A stretch of DNA of 64,000 nucleotides from Sphingobium phenoxybenzoativorans. Lineage in GTDB: Bacteria; Pseudomonadota; Alphaproteobacteria; Sphingomonadales; Sphingomonadaceae. Below are positions 10,901 to 19,415 of the stretch, in pieces (the first letter of the stretch is position 1; each line of letters opens with the position of its first letter). The position numbers and the translations under genes were made by a program. The notes beneath the pieces are model-generated. The model was not told the DNA's origin. It saw only the letters and a list, made by a program, of their open reading frames with translations, and ran no database searches. The stretch spans positions 21,900 through 85,899 of the forward strand of contig NZ_MINO01000015.1 in NCBI RefSeq assembly GCF_001757355.1. Direction: 5' to 3'.

Positions 10901-11553
10901 TCATGCGCCTCATGGAAATTCTGCTCGGCAAAGCAGGTGGGGTTCGTCGCCACCAAAGGCAGGTCGCGGGCATAGGCCATATCCAGAAGGTGCGGTTCCG
11001 CCCGCCCCTCCACCGGATCAAGCCTGCGGACAATCTCGATATAGAGGCGGCCTGGAAACAACGCCTCCAGATGGTCCGCCACGGCCTCTGCAGCGTCCGG
11101 CTGATCTTCGGCGAACAGCCGGGCCAGTGCGCCCTCGCCCCCGGCGGTCAGGGCGATCAGCCCCTCGGTCCGCCCCTCCAGATCATCCATTGAGACATGC
11201 GCCTGCTCCTCGATCGGCCGGTCGAGATGCGCCATCGACACCAGCTCGCACAGATTGTCGTATCCCCGGGCGTCCTGCGCGTAGAGCGCCAGCCAGTCGA
11301 TGACGAGAGGCGCATTGGCCGGCCGCCCAGGCCGCGCGATGCCCAGCATCGCACCGACTACGGGCTGAACGCCCTCGCCCTTACACCCGTCGGAAAAGGC
11401 CATCGAGGCGTAGAGGCCGTTGCGGTCCGTAAGCGCAACCGCCGGGAAGCCCAAGGCCTTTGCCTGCTTGGCGATGGCTTTAGGCTCCATCGCGCCGTCG
11501 AGCATGGTGTAACAGGAAAATACGCGAAGCGGGACGAACGGCGCATGAGGCAT
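7993..11553 (-). CDS. dnaE: DNA polymerase III alpha subunit
   Basis: The replicative polymerase catalytic subunit, 1186 residues, normal for DnaE1. The N-terminal PHP domain begins at FVPLRVFSCYTMLDGA. The polymerase active site shows GPGRGSGAGSVVAW near residue 361 and the catalytic aspartates in PDFDIDFCE near residues 398-404. The region KFAGYGFNKSHAAAYA and a C-terminal OB-fold / tau-binding region follow. Start ATG 11553 matches the conserved N-terminus, although no strong ribosome binding site is seen. Confidence 0.98.
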   Translation of the reverse strand: MPHAPFVPLRVFSCYTMLDGAMEPKAIAKQAKALGFPAVALTDRNGLYASMAFSDGCKGEGVQPVVGAMLGIARPGRPANAPLVIDWLALYAQDARGYDNLCELVSMAHLDRPIEEQAHVSMDDLEGRTEGLIALTAGGEGALARLFAEDQPDAAEAVADHLEALFPGRLYIEIVRRLDPVEGRAEPHLLDMAYARDLPLVATNPTCFAEQNFHEAHDVMLCIADGAYVDNADRRRSSPDAWMKPAAEMKRLFEDLPEALANTLVVAQRCAVAAPKRKPILPSLAGDLEGEARQLREDAAAGLEARLEKLGITGEEARQPYLDRLKFETDIIIQMGFPGYFLIVADFIKWAKDNDIPVGPGRGSGAGSVVAWALTITDLDPLQLGLLFERFLNPERVSMPDFDIDFCETRRGEVIRYVQNKYGSDHVAQIITFGKLKARAVLKDTGRVLQMSYGQVDRLAKLVPNHPTDPWTLERTMNGVTEFVQEYKGDGQVRRLIDYAMKLEGLPRHSSTHAAGVVIGDRPLSKLVPLYRDPRSDMPVTQFDMKYVEGAGLVKFDFLGLKTLSVLQKAVQLLKKRGVTVDLETLAWDDGAVYDLLQRGDTVGVFQLESEGMRKTLAAVRPTNFGDIIALVSLYRPGPMDNIPMFGRRKNGQESIEYPHILLKPILEETYGIFVYQEQVMQAAQILAGYSLGDADLLRRAMGKKIKAEMDAQRERFVKGCAERSEIPKAKANELFDLIDKFAGYGFNKSHAAAYALLAYHTAWLKAHYPAEFYAASMAYDIHLTDKLTVFVDDMRRMGLTCLPPDINVSEADFSVQAVELPEDGDPRLGFAVRYALGGLKGVGEKAMEVLVAERDANGPFLSLDDFADRVEPRLLNRRQLESLAAAGAFESIHADRAGVHAAAETILSVAASAAEARQNGQGGLFGGEEIAHADVRIPPHQTWSNADKMAQEKDAFGFYFSAHPVDRYRHIAEAKGARSYGLICAQPTSDAGGRTMATMAALIEEVRWRDTRRGGRYVAATLSDASGQFQASCFDEDSCKLIEALWKEGDCALFSVELDRQPGEETPRVTIRLAQALGQIANSARMELWIDVDDAGAVQALAAIMGRSRGGRSEAFLRAPLPEGGMAHLFIGDDFTIDADLVEAIGNVPGVAIHRFETMPVNKDGYRVRSRRSQMRSVSPMRAAG

Positions 11554-11701
11554 GAGGCCAATCTAGCAACGCCGTCGAGTCGTGATAACCCCCCGCGCAT
11601 TAACTATCCGGGGATAATCCTGCTTTTCCGACCCAAACAGGTCATTGCACTTCGCGCCTTCCCGTGGGATCAAAAGCACACAAATAGTGGGGAGAAGAAG
11701 A

Positions 11702-12892
11702 ATGATCGAAGGCGATCCGATTTCGCGCCCGAAATCCATAATTGATCGTGCGAAAGCCATCATCCTCAAGCCAAAGGAGGAATGGCCCGTCATAGATGTC
11801 GAGTCTGCGACGATTTCCAGCCTGTTTAAGGATTATGCGCTCATTCTTGCCGCAGTCCCTGCGGTGGCCCTTCTTCTGGGCAGCCAGATCTTCGGCTTCA
11901 GCGCGCTCGGCTTCCATTATCGCCCGTCGCTGATGAGTTCGGTCAGCATGGCGGTGACGCAATATGTGTTCGCGCTGGCCGGTATTGCGTTGCTCGCGTT
12001 CATCATCGATTTCCTCGCGCCGAATTTTGGCGGGACCAGCAATCGCATTCAGGCGTTCAAGGTGGCCGTCTACTCCGCGACGGCAGGATGGCTTGCCGGG
12101 ATATTCTCGCTTATTCCATCGCTTTCCCTGCTGGGCATTGTCGGCCTCTACAGCCTTTATCTGCTTTATACCGGCCTGCCCGTGCTGATGAAATCGCCGG
12201 CGGACAAGGCCCTGTCCTATACGGTCGTCACCGTCATCTGCGGCGCCGTGGTTGGCGTCGTGCTCTACACGCTGCTTGGTCTTATCATGGCGCCGTTCGC
12301 CATGATTGGCGGAGGCATCGCCGGACCGGTGGCGACACAGGAGTCGGGCACCGTAACCGTTCCTGGCATGGGCGAAATCGACCTCGACAAGATGAAGGCC
12401 GCCTCAGCGAAGATGGAGGAGGCCGCCAAGAAAATGGAGGTCGCCGCCAAGACCGGTCAGGGCGGTGCTGTCGATCCTTCGGCGCTGCAGGCGTTCCTGC
12501 CGGGCGCTATCGGCGGCTACAAGCGCACGGAAATATCCAGCGCGGGGCTTGGCGCGGGGGGGTCCCATGCGGAGGCGCGCTATGAGGCGGGCGACCGCAG
12601 CTTTCGGGTGGAAATCACTGACATGGCCGCAATGGGCGCGCTCGCGGGCATGGGCGCTGCAATGAACGTCAATTCCAGCCGTCAGACAGAGACCGGCTAT
12701 GAAAGGACCCAGACCATCAACGGTCAGATCGTGACCGAAGAATGGGACAAGAGCAGCAATGACGGCAAGTTCGGCACGACGGTCGCCAATCGCTTCATGG
12801 TGGAGGCGAGTGGCACGGCCGCCAGCATCGACGAGCTGAAAGCTGCGGTTGCCGCCGTTGGCCCTGAAAAACTGGCGGCGCTGGCTAAATAA
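11702..12892 (+). CDS. Yip1-family integral membrane protein
   Basis: A 396-residue protein whose N-terminal half is a Yip1 domain: RAKAIILKPKEEWPVI, then about five hydrophobic segments between residues 30 and 205. The C-terminal half is soluble, begins with a KMKAASAKMEEAAKKMEVAA helix likely to form a coiled coil, and is conserved in sphingomonads without known function. The start at 11702 is preceded by a good ribosome binding site (GGGAGAAGAAG). The stop overlaps the end of the convergent glutathione peroxidase gene by 8 bp. Its role is unknown; bacterial Yip1 proteins are uncharacterised inner-membrane proteins. Confidence 0.85.
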   Translation: MIEGDPISRPKSIIDRAKAIILKPKEEWPVIDVESATISSLFKDYALILAAVPAVALLLGSQIFGFSALGFHYRPSLMSSVSMAVTQYVFALAGIALLAFIIDFLAPNFGGTSNRIQAFKVAVYSATAGWLAGIFSLIPSLSLLGIVGLYSLYLLYTGLPVLMKSPADKALSYTVVTVICGAVVGVVLYTLLGLIMAPFAMIGGGIAGPVATQESGTVTVPGMGEIDLDKMKAASAKMEEAAKKMEVAAKTGQGGAVDPSALQAFLPGAIGGYKRTEISSAGLGAGGSHAEARYEAGDRSFRVEITDMAAMGALAGMGAAMNVNSSRQTETGYERTQTINGQIVTEEWDKSSNDGKFGTTVANRFMVEASGTAASIDELKAAVAAVGPEKLAALAK

Positions 12893-13361
12893 TCGCCTGT
12901 ATCGCGCGCTCGATCCCCTCTGGCTTAACAAGCGGGGCATAGCGATCCACCACCGCGCCGGTCCGGTCGATCAGGAATTTGGTGAAATTCCATTTGATCG
13001 CTTTTGTCCCCAGCAGGCCACGCTTCCGCTCTTTCAACCATGTAAAGAGCGGATCAGCGTTGCCGCCGTTGACATCGATTTTCGCAAACAGTGGAAAGGT
13101 GACGTCATAGGTCAGCGAGCAGAAGCTGGCGATTTCCGCCGCAGTCCCTGGCTCCTGTTCGCCAAACTGGTTGCACGGAAACCCAAGCACGGCAAAACCG
13201 CTATTCCGGTATTTCCTGTATAACGCCTCAAGGCCCGCATATTGCGGCGTAAAGCCGCACTGACTGGCGACATTGACGATAAGGAGCGCCTCACCACGAA
13301 AGTCGTTGAGGGATTGCTCCCGGCCATCAGCCGTGCGCACGGCGAAATCGTAAAGGGACAT
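12885..13361 (-). CDS. Glutathione peroxidase family thiol peroxidase
   Basis: About 158 residues. Reduces hydrogen peroxide and organic hydroperoxides, in bacteria generally with thioredoxin or glutathione. The catalytic tetrad is visible: the peroxidatic Cys in NVASQCGFT, Gln in NQFGEQEPG, and Trp/Asn in KWNFTKF. It is a Cys, not selenocysteine, form. The start is taken at the Met before SLYDF (13361), where family members begin; a few residues more upstream are possible. The 3' end overlaps the convergent Yip1 gene. Confidence 0.94.
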   Translation of the reverse strand: MSLYDFAVRTADGREQSLNDFRGEALLIVNVASQCGFTPQYAGLEALYRKYRNSGFAVLGFPCNQFGEQEPGTAAEIASFCSLTYDVTFPLFAKIDVNGGNADPLFTWLKERKRGLLGTKAIKWNFTKFLIDRTGAVVDRYAPLVKPEGIERAIQAII

Positions 13362-13441
13362 CATGCCCTTTCCTAACACTTATCTCCGCAATGATTATGG
13401 TTTTAACCATTGGACAGGGCTTGGTGTCTATAATCCTATCC

Positions 13442-15250
13442 ATGCGGATCGCCACGATCACGAACTGGGCCTACGGAGCCACTGTTCTTCTCACCGTCAT
13501 GTCCGGTGTGACGATGTTGCTGGCATCCGGCGCGGAGGACCGTGAGCGAGCCGCCGTTGAGCAACGGGCACGTTTTGACGAACTGACCTCCACCCTCCGC
13601 GACGACTCGCTGCGTATGACAGAACAGGCGCGCTCTTATGCGGTTGGCGGCAACCCCGCGCACTTGGCGGCATGGAACGGGGAAGCAGGCCGACTGAAAA
13701 ATGTGGAGGAGCGCCTTTCTCACCTCAAGGATACTGGCGCGCTTCCATCCGAGCTGAGCGCCCTGCGCCTGGGGCTTCACTGGTCCGATGCATTATTGGA
13801 TGAGCAGCAGGCGGCGATCAGCGCGATGGCCGCGGGCGAACCGGAAACCGCGCGTAAAATTTTGTTCAGCAATGAATATGAGCGGGAACTGGACCGCATC
13901 GATACCCAGATCAGCCGCTTCCAGTTTCTTATCGACCAGCGCACCGAAAGCGCTGTAGCCGAAGCCACCAAGGCGACGCGGATGCTGCGGTCCATGTCCG
14001 AAGTGATGGTCGGCATTACCGCTCTGCTCTTTCTTTGCGTCCTCTATTTCATCCTGAAGCAGCGTATCCTGCGCCCCGTGGTGCGGCTCAGCGATGTCGT
14101 ATCCCGCCTGGCTGCTGAGGATTTCGAGGTGCCATTGCCTGAACTCGCCCAGGTGGATGAGATTGGCGATATGGCGCAGGCTATCGGCATCTTCCGCGAA
14201 AATGGCCTGGAACGGCAGAGGCTGGAGCGTGAGCGCGATACCGACCGGTCAATGCGCGACCTTCTGTCCCGCATGACCCAGCGGCTTCAGGGCTGTGGCA
14301 GCACCGAGGATCTGGTCGGTGTCGTCGCCCGTTTCGCGCCGGAAATCGCGCCGGTTTTCGCTGGCCGCCTTTATATTTTCGACGAGCGCCGGAACAGCAT
14401 GACAGAGGCGTGCAACTGGCTTTCTCCACATGACTCCCGGGAAGAATTTCCTCCCAACGCCTGCTGGGCGCTTCGTCGCGGGCAAACGCACCGGCCGGAA
14501 GGCGAACTGATCGACATTCCCTGCGCCCATCTGGACGGACCGAAATATCATCGGCCGATCTGCGTGCCGCTGACGGCGCAGGGCGAGACGATGGGATTGC
14601 TCTATTTCGAGCTGCGTGACGGCGCGGACGAAGACAGCGCGAATCCGGCCGGGAAATATGTCGAGATGCTGGCGGAGAATATCAGTCTGGCCCTCGCCAA
14701 TCTGCGGCTGCGCGACACTTTGCGCGATATGGCGATGGCCGATCCGCTTACTGGGCTTGGCAACCGGCGGCAGCTTGACGCCATGCTCAAGACCCAGACC
14801 ATTGAGGCCGACCGTAACGGCCTTCCCCTCAGTTGCCTGATGATCGACGTGGATCATTTCAAGCGGTTCAATGACGAGCATGGACATGACGCAGGCGATG
14901 CAGTGTTGCGCGCCGTAGGCTCCGTACTCGCCAACGCGACGCGGGAAGAAGGCATGGCTTTCCGTTATGGCGGGGAAGAATTCGTGCTTCTCATGCCCGG
15001 ATTTGACACCGAAACGGCCCGGAAGCGCGCGGAGAAGATCCGGCAGAAGATATTCGAACTGAAAATCGATCATCATCAGAAGTCGCTGCGGAGCGTGACA
15101 ATTTCCATTGGCCTCGCCTCGACGCCGGACCATGGCCGCCCCGATGCCTTGCTCCGTACCGCCGACGCTGCCCTGCTGCGTGCCAAGGCGGAAGGACGCG
15201 ACAGGGTTCTCGTCGCCAATATCCGCGACACGACGTCCGCAGCGGCCTGA
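13442..15250 (+). CDS. Membrane diguanylate cyclase with HAMP, GAF and GGDEF domains
   Basis: About 602 residues. Two transmembrane segments (near residues 8-28 and 185-205) bracket a helical periplasmic sensor domain. A HAMP segment (ILRPVVRLSDVVSRLA), a GAF-like domain (roughly 280-430) and a C-terminal GGDEF domain follow. The active-site motif is intact (FRYGGEEFVLL, near 509), preceded by DPLTGLGNRRQLD, so c-di-GMP synthesis is likely. The inhibitory RxxD site expected five residues before GGEEF reads REEG, so product inhibition is probably lost. Start ATG 13442 puts the first membrane segment at the N-terminus; an in-frame ATG at 13391 is possible. Confidence 0.9.
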   Translation: MRIATITNWAYGATVLLTVMSGVTMLLASGAEDRERAAVEQRARFDELTSTLRDDSLRMTEQARSYAVGGNPAHLAAWNGEAGRLKNVEERLSHLKDTGALPSELSALRLGLHWSDALLDEQQAAISAMAAGEPETARKILFSNEYERELDRIDTQISRFQFLIDQRTESAVAEATKATRMLRSMSEVMVGITALLFLCVLYFILKQRILRPVVRLSDVVSRLAAEDFEVPLPELAQVDEIGDMAQAIGIFRENGLERQRLERERDTDRSMRDLLSRMTQRLQGCGSTEDLVGVVARFAPEIAPVFAGRLYIFDERRNSMTEACNWLSPHDSREEFPPNACWALRRGQTHRPEGELIDIPCAHLDGPKYHRPICVPLTAQGETMGLLYFELRDGADEDSANPAGKYVEMLAENISLALANLRLRDTLRDMAMADPLTGLGNRRQLDAMLKTQTIEADRNGLPLSCLMIDVDHFKRFNDEHGHDAGDAVLRAVGSVLANATREEGMAFRYGGEEFVLLMPGFDTETARKRAEKIRQKIFELKIDHHQKSLRSVTISIGLASTPDHGRPDALLRTADAALLRAKAEGRDRVLVANIRDTTSAAA

Positions 15251-15261
15251 CGGCGAACCGT

Positions 15262-15936
15262 TCAGTTATCGAGCACGCCTTCGTGCAGGCGGACAATCCG
15301 GTCCATCTTCGCCGCCAGCCGCTCATTATGCGTAGCGACCAGCGCCGCTGATCCCTCGCCACGCACCAGCCGCAAAAACTCGGCCAGCACGACATCCGCT
15401 GTGCGCTCATCCAGATTGCCTGTCGGCTCGTCGGCCAGCACCAGCATGGGCTGGTTCGCCAACGCCCGCGCCACGGCGACACGTTGCTGCTCACCGCCCG
15501 ATAGCTGGCTGGGCCGATGTTCCAGCCGGTGTCCCAGCCCGAGCGAAGTCAGCAGCGATTCCGCCCGCTCCCGCGCCTTCTCAGGCTCCGCATCACGGAT
15601 CATCTGGGGCAGGATCACATTCTCCACCGCGTTGAAATCTGGCAGAAGGTGGTGGAACTGATAGACGAAGCCAAGCGCATCGCGCCGGACCCGCGTCCGC
15701 CCGTCATTGTCCAGCTTCGCCGCCTCCTCGCCGCCGATCAGGATCGATCCCTCAAACCCGCCTTCCAGCAAGCCCACGGCCTGCAGCAGGGTGGATTTGC
15801 CTGAGCCGGATGGGCCAAGCAGCGCCACAATCTCTCCCGGCCCGACCGACAGGTCGACGCCGCGCAGCACGTCAATGGTCACGCCGCCCTGCGTGAAACT
15901 GCGGGTCAGGCCCGTCACTTTCAGGACGTCACTCAT
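15262..15936 (-). CDS. lolD: Lipoprotein-releasing ABC transporter ATPase LolD
   Basis: A 224-residue ATPase that powers release of outer-membrane lipoproteins from the inner membrane to LolA. Walker A is GPSGSGKST (about residues 41-49), the Q-loop is in [12 protein letters not shown] (the FHHLLPDF signature typical of LolD), the ABC signature is LSGGEQQR, and Walker B is [12 protein letters not shown]. The start overlaps the stop of the upstream permease gene by 8 bp, as expected for a stoichiometric complex. Confidence 0.95.
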   Translation of the reverse strand: MSDVLKVTGLTRSFTQGGVTIDVLRGVDLSVGPGEIVALLGPSGSGKSTLLQAVGLLEGGFEGSILIGGEEAAKLDNDGRTRVRRDALGFVYQFHHLLPDFNAVENVILPQMIRDAEPEKARERAESLLTSLGLGHRLEHRPSQLSGGEQQRVAVARALANQPMLVLADEPTGNLDERTADVVLAEFLRLVRGEGSAALVATHNERLAAKMDRIVRLHEGVLDN

Positions 15937-17173
15937 AACGCAGCACCTGCACGGGATCGGTATTGGCGGCCTTGAACGCGGGATAGAGCGTCGCCAGGAA
16001 GCTGAAGATAAGCGCCATCAGGCAGATGATCGCTATCTCCACCGGATCGGGCTTGGACGGCAATTCGGTCAGGAACCGGACGGACGGGTCCCACAGATTC
16101 TGCCCTGTGATAAACTGGATCGCGTTCACCACCGCCTGGCGGAAGAACAGGAATATGAAACCCAGCACCATCCCGGCCACCATGCCCAGCGTGCCTATAG
16201 TGACGCCCACCGTCATGAATATCTTGATCAGGCCGCCCCGCGACGCGCCCATCGTCCGCAATATGGCGATATCCCGCGTCTTGGCGCGCACCAGCATAAT
16301 GAGGGACGACAATATGTTGAACACCGCAACCAGCACGATGATGGAGAGCACGACAAACATCGCGACCCGCTCGACCGCCAGCGCCTCGAACAGCGAAGCA
16401 TTCATCTGCCGCCAATCGTTTACGACGGCGCGCCCCGCGACCTTCTCGGCCAGCGGCGCCAATATCTCCTGCACCTTGTCCGGGTTGACCGTCTCGACTT
16501 CGATCATGGCCACAACATCGCCCATCAGCAGCAAGGTTTGCGCATCCTCCATCGGCATGACCACGAACGCCTTGTCATAGTCATAGACGCCGATCTCGAA
16601 GATCGCGGCGACCTCATAGCTGATCTCGCGCGGCACGGTGCCGAATGGCGTCGCCCGCCCCGCCGGATTGATGATGGTGATCCGGCTGCCCAGCGTAATG
16701 CCCAGATTCTCCGCCAGCCGGGAGCCGATGGCGACCTTGCCGCTATTGGGCGTCAGCGCGTCGAGCTTGCCGGCCAGCACCTTCATCGTGGTGTTGGAGC
16801 GGATGTCGTTGACGGTCATGCCGCGCACCAGCAACGCCTCGACCCGCCCCTGATAGGTGCCGAGCAATGGCTGCTCGATCAGGGGGGTGGCATTGGTGAC
16901 GCCCGGCGTTGCCTTGGCCTCCTTCAGCACATTCCGCCAGTCGGGCAAGCGGCCATTATAGCCCTGCACCACGGCATGTCCGTTCAGGCCGACAATCTTG
17001 TCGAACAGTTCCGCACGGAACCCGTTCATGACGCTCATGACGATGATGAGCGCCGCGACGCCCAGCATCACGGCGACAAGGCTGATGCCCGCCACAAGGA
17101 AGATGAACCCTTCCCCCTTCCCTGGGAGCAGGTAGCGCTTGGCAATCATCCGTTCATAGCGCGAAAGAATCAT
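15929..17173 (-). CDS. Lipoprotein-releasing ABC transporter permease (LolC/LolE type)
   Basis: A 414-residue inner-membrane permease that partners LolD. It begins [18 protein letters not shown], the conserved N-terminal region, followed by the first transmembrane helix ([20 protein letters not shown]), a large periplasmic domain (about residues 50-270) and three C-terminal helices. Only one permease gene is present, suggesting a homodimeric LolF-like arrangement, as in many alphaproteobacteria. The start at 17173 was chosen because upstream residues are not family-like. Confidence 0.93.
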   Translation of the reverse strand: MILSRYERMIAKRYLLPGKGEGFIFLVAGISLVAVMLGVAALIIVMSVMNGFRAELFDKIVGLNGHAVVQGYNGRLPDWRNVLKEAKATPGVTNATPLIEQPLLGTYQGRVEALLVRGMTVNDIRSNTTMKVLAGKLDALTPNSGKVAIGSRLAENLGITLGSRITIINPAGRATPFGTVPREISYEVAAIFEIGVYDYDKAFVVMPMEDAQTLLLMGDVVAMIEVETVNPDKVQEILAPLAEKVAGRAVVNDWRQMNASLFEALAVERVAMFVVLSIIVLVAVFNILSSLIMLVRAKTRDIAILRTMGASRGGLIKIFMTVGVTIGTLGMVAGMVLGFIFLFFRQAVVNAIQFITGQNLWDPSVRFLTELPSKPDPVEIAIICLMALIFSFLATLYPAFKAANTDPVQVLRYE

Positions 17174-17401
17174 GTCGGCGCGAGCAATCCTGTAATTTTC
17201 TACTGTCCCTCTAGGTCGGGGGGAACATGCAGGCAAGGCGATGCAGATTGTTGCGTAATAATCACAGCATGACTCCAAAATGAATCATCCCTCCACTTTG
17301 GAGATGACAGCGCCGCCGCTGCGCCATAGCACGGTTCCCGGAACACAGGCACAAACGGCCGTGGTTCAGGGAAATCGCAGTCCTGGTCCGGAGCTTGGGG
17401 G

Positions 17402-17485
17402 CTAATGGATCGGTTGACGCGGTACCAAGGGGGAGACGAGCAATCGTCCATTAGTGCCCGGATCGGCGACGGTCCGGGCACTTTT
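17402..17485 (+). ncRNA. Candidate small RNA of two hairpins ending in a terminator
   Basis: Bases 17402-17416 pair with 17441-17454: eight perfect pairs (CTAATGGA with TCCATTAG), one bulged T, then six more pairs including one G-U. The internal loop holds GGTACCAAGGGGGAGACG. Directly after it lies a 9-bp terminator hairpin. There is no reading frame, and the unit ends before an independent heat-shock promoter. The architecture resembles compact alphaproteobacterial trans-acting RNAs, possibly of the suhB/mmgR kind, but this family assignment is a guess. The strand is set by the terminator. The 5' end and promoter are not defined. Confidence 0.5.
17454..17485 (+). terminator. Intrinsic terminator
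   Basis: A perfect 9-bp stem (GTGCCCGGA at 17454-17462 with TCCGGGCAC at 17473-17481) with a 10-base loop is followed by TTTT. No plus-strand protein gene precedes it, which is why a small RNA is proposed. Confidence 0.85.
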
Positions 17486-17528
17486 GCATCCAGGCGACAT
17501 CTTCCTGAGCGCCGCATTCCCCAACCCT

Positions 17529-17556
17529 CTTGAACAGGAAAATAGCTCAACCATAT
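17529..17556 (+). promoter_or_regulatory. Heat-shock (RpoH/sigma-32) promoter of hsp20
   Basis: CTTGAA at 17529-17534, a 16-base spacer, and CCATAT at 17551-17556 match the sigma-32 consensus (CTTGAA ... CCATnT) at every expected position. It is about 100 bases before the small heat-shock protein start, leaving room for a structured leader. Confidence 0.85.
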
Positions 17557-17597
17557 CAGCATGGTCCGGTCGCCAGTTCGGGATCGGACGCATTATT

Positions 17598-17656
17598 GCC
17601 GGGCGCCTCATATTTTCGGGTCCGGCATCGTTCATTATGCTCATTGGAGATATGAC
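17598..17656 (+). promoter_or_regulatory. ROSE-like RNA thermometer in the hsp20 leader
   Basis: Two hairpins precede the start codon. The first pairs 17598-17603 with 17621-17626 (GCCGG core). The second, 17633-17654, pairs ATGCTC with the ribosome binding site GGAGAT around an ATTG loop and leaves G17639 bulged, the hallmark of ROSE elements, in which a UYGCU strand masks the Shine-Dalgarno sequence. Here the masking strand reads AUGCU, one base off consensus. The promoter type and gene product fit. Confidence 0.65.
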
Positions 17657-18118
17657 ATGCGTGGTTTTGATCTTACCCCCTACCGCCGCTCCACCGTCGG
17701 ATTCGATCGTCTGTTCGACTTGATCGAAAACAGCCGCGCGGCGCAGGGCGACAATTATCCCCCTTTCAACATCGAGCGGATCAGCGAGGATCGCTATCGC
17801 GTGACTCTCGCCGTCGCGGGCTTCCGTGCCGAGGAGCTGGACATCACGGCCCAGCAGAATCTGCTGCAGGTGACCGGCCGCAAGGAGGAAAGCTCCAGCG
17901 CCGACCGCGCCAAGTTCCTGCATGTCGGCATCGCGAATCGCAGCTTTGAGCGTCGCTTCGAACTGGCCGACTTCGTTCGCGTCGACACGGCCGGTCTTTC
18001 GGATGGGCTGTTGACCATTGAACTGGTTCGTGAAGTGCCCGAGGCGATGAAGCCGAAGAAGATCGCCATCAACGGCGGTCAGGTCGTCGACATCGTGGCA
18101 AATCGCGACGCCGCCTGA
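17657..18118 (+). CDS. Small heat-shock protein, Hsp20 family
   Basis: A 153-residue ATP-independent holdase chaperone that keeps unfolding proteins from aggregating in the cytoplasm. The start MRGFDLTPYRRSTVGFDRLFD is typical of alphaproteobacterial IbpA-like proteins. The alpha-crystallin domain spans about residues 35-130 (YPPFNIERISEDRYRVTLAVAGF at its start, SFERRFELAD in the middle, then GLLTIELVREVPE). Expression is probably doubly heat-controlled, by a sigma-32 promoter and by a leader hairpin over the ribosome binding site (GGAG, 7 bases before ATG). A strong terminator follows directly. Confidence 0.95.
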   Translation: MRGFDLTPYRRSTVGFDRLFDLIENSRAAQGDNYPPFNIERISEDRYRVTLAVAGFRAEELDITAQQNLLQVTGRKEESSSADRAKFLHVGIANRSFERRFELADFVRVDTAGLSDGLLTIELVREVPEAMKPKKIAINGGQVVDIVANRDAA

Positions 18119-18142
18119 ATTATCTCACCGATACGCATGAAA

Positions 18143-18169
18143 GGGGCCGCGTCATCGCGGCCCCTTTTT
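18143..18169 (+). terminator. Intrinsic terminator after hsp20
   Basis: A perfect 9-bp stem (GGGGCCGCG with CGCGGCCCC) and TCAT loop are followed by TTTTT. Confidence 0.92.
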
Positions 18170-18245
18170 CTGTGGCGGTGACGTCACGCCGCCGCGCAAT
18201 GTCATCAAAGCGTCATCTTAGAGATTGACAGTCCCGATCACCCCG

Positions 18246-19412
18246 ATGTTAACCATATTTGGAGATCGGGGACACATCTTGGCAGTTTTGAAATTTTCAG
18301 GCTCGGCCCAACCTTGGACGTCGGGGGCGGGAAAGCATTTCCGGCTGGTTTCGGGTGCCTTGGTCTGTGGATGGGCGTTCGCCAGACCCGCTTATGCGCA
18401 CAGCGTTGTCGAGACTGTCATCAGCCCGTGCCGGTCCGCCTGGGAAGGGATTCCCTGCGGGATAGAACCTGGCCGGACGGGCTTTGTGCAAAATGCCGAT
18501 CCAAGCCTGGTTGACCAGGGCGACAGCGATCTCACAACAGATCCGGGCAAGGCCGATCTTGACCGCAGCGACACCGCGGCGGCCCCTGCGGTTTATGGTC
18601 CGGGAGAGCCGCAGCCTCAAAAATATCCCGAAAACGCCGCGCGTTTTCGGTCCTTCGGTAGCCAGTTCCGCACGATCCGGTGGGAGGTCGCCGCCGCCGC
18701 AACCTACATGACGGTCCTCAATGTCGAGAAAATCGTCAAGGAAGGCGGCAAGAAGTTCCATTTCCAGAATGAAGGCTTTTTCGGAAAAAACACGATCAAC
18801 CTCGGCCTGGACAAGTTGGCCCACGCCTATGACACCTATCTGTTCGCCGAAATTCTGCGCGCCCGCATCGACCGTAAGACGGCCGGCGAAGCGCGCGGCA
18901 GCGCAGTGACCGCAGCCCTGCTGGCTTCCGGCCTGATGCTCTATGGCGAAGTCTATGACGGGCTGAAAAAATCCAGCGGCTTTTCCTGGCAGGACGTCGT
19001 GATGAACACGAGCGGCGCAGCCTTCTCCATTATCCGCAACGAGGTTCCGGGGCTGAAGGAGAAGCTCGACTTCCGTGTGCTGGTGACGCCGAATTCGGAC
19101 GTCTACACGTTCGACGGCACCCGCCATTTCCGGCAGCAGCGCTATCTTGCGGCCTTCAAACTTGCGGGCGTCGAGAAATTCAAAAAGACGCCGCTGCGCC
19201 TTGTCGAACTGCATATGGGCTATATGGCGAGCGGCTTCACCGCGCGGGAGCGGGAGCGCAGCGACCCGCTCAAGCACCGGATATTCTTCGGCATCGGCCT
19301 CAATGTCGGCGAACTGCTGTTCGGCTCGACCAGCACCCGCGCGGGCCGCGCCGCCCGCTCGGTGCTGAACTATGTGCAGGTCCCCTATACGGCCGTACAT
19401 GTTCACGATTAG
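18246..19412 (+). CDS. DUF2279 (YfiM-like) membrane-associated protein
   Basis: About 388 residues. The N-terminus has a hydrophobic stretch ending FARPAYAHS, probably a signal sequence with cleavage after AYA. The C-terminal two thirds match the DUF2279 pattern: NLGLDKLAHAYDTYLFAEIL, then ASGLMLYGEVYDGLKKSSGFSW and DVVMNTSGAAFS, which contain conserved Asp/His/Glu residues and hydrophobic helices. The biochemical function is unknown. The start is uncertain: ATG 18246 is used, but TTG codons at 18279 and 18288 would give a shorter signal peptide. It converges on the M49-like peptidase gene with three bases between stops. Confidence 0.78.
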   Translation: MLTIFGDRGHILAVLKFSGSAQPWTSGAGKHFRLVSGALVCGWAFARPAYAHSVVETVISPCRSAWEGIPCGIEPGRTGFVQNADPSLVDQGDSDLTTDPGKADLDRSDTAAAPAVYGPGEPQPQKYPENAARFRSFGSQFRTIRWEVAAAATYMTVLNVEKIVKEGGKKFHFQNEGFFGKNTINLGLDKLAHAYDTYLFAEILRARIDRKTAGEARGSAVTAALLASGLMLYGEVYDGLKKSSGFSWQDVVMNTSGAAFSIIRNEVPGLKEKLDFRVLVTPNSDVYTFDGTRHFRQQRYLAAFKLAGVEKFKKTPLRLVELHMGYMASGFTARERERSDPLKHRIFFGIGLNVGELLFGSTSTRAGRAARSVLNYVQVPYTAVHVHD

Positions 19413-19415
19413 GGG

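Noticed and set aside
8641..11193. 850-residue plus-strand frame opposite dnaE
   Set aside because: It is the antisense shadow of the dnaE coding sequence; the dnaE product has full family motifs.
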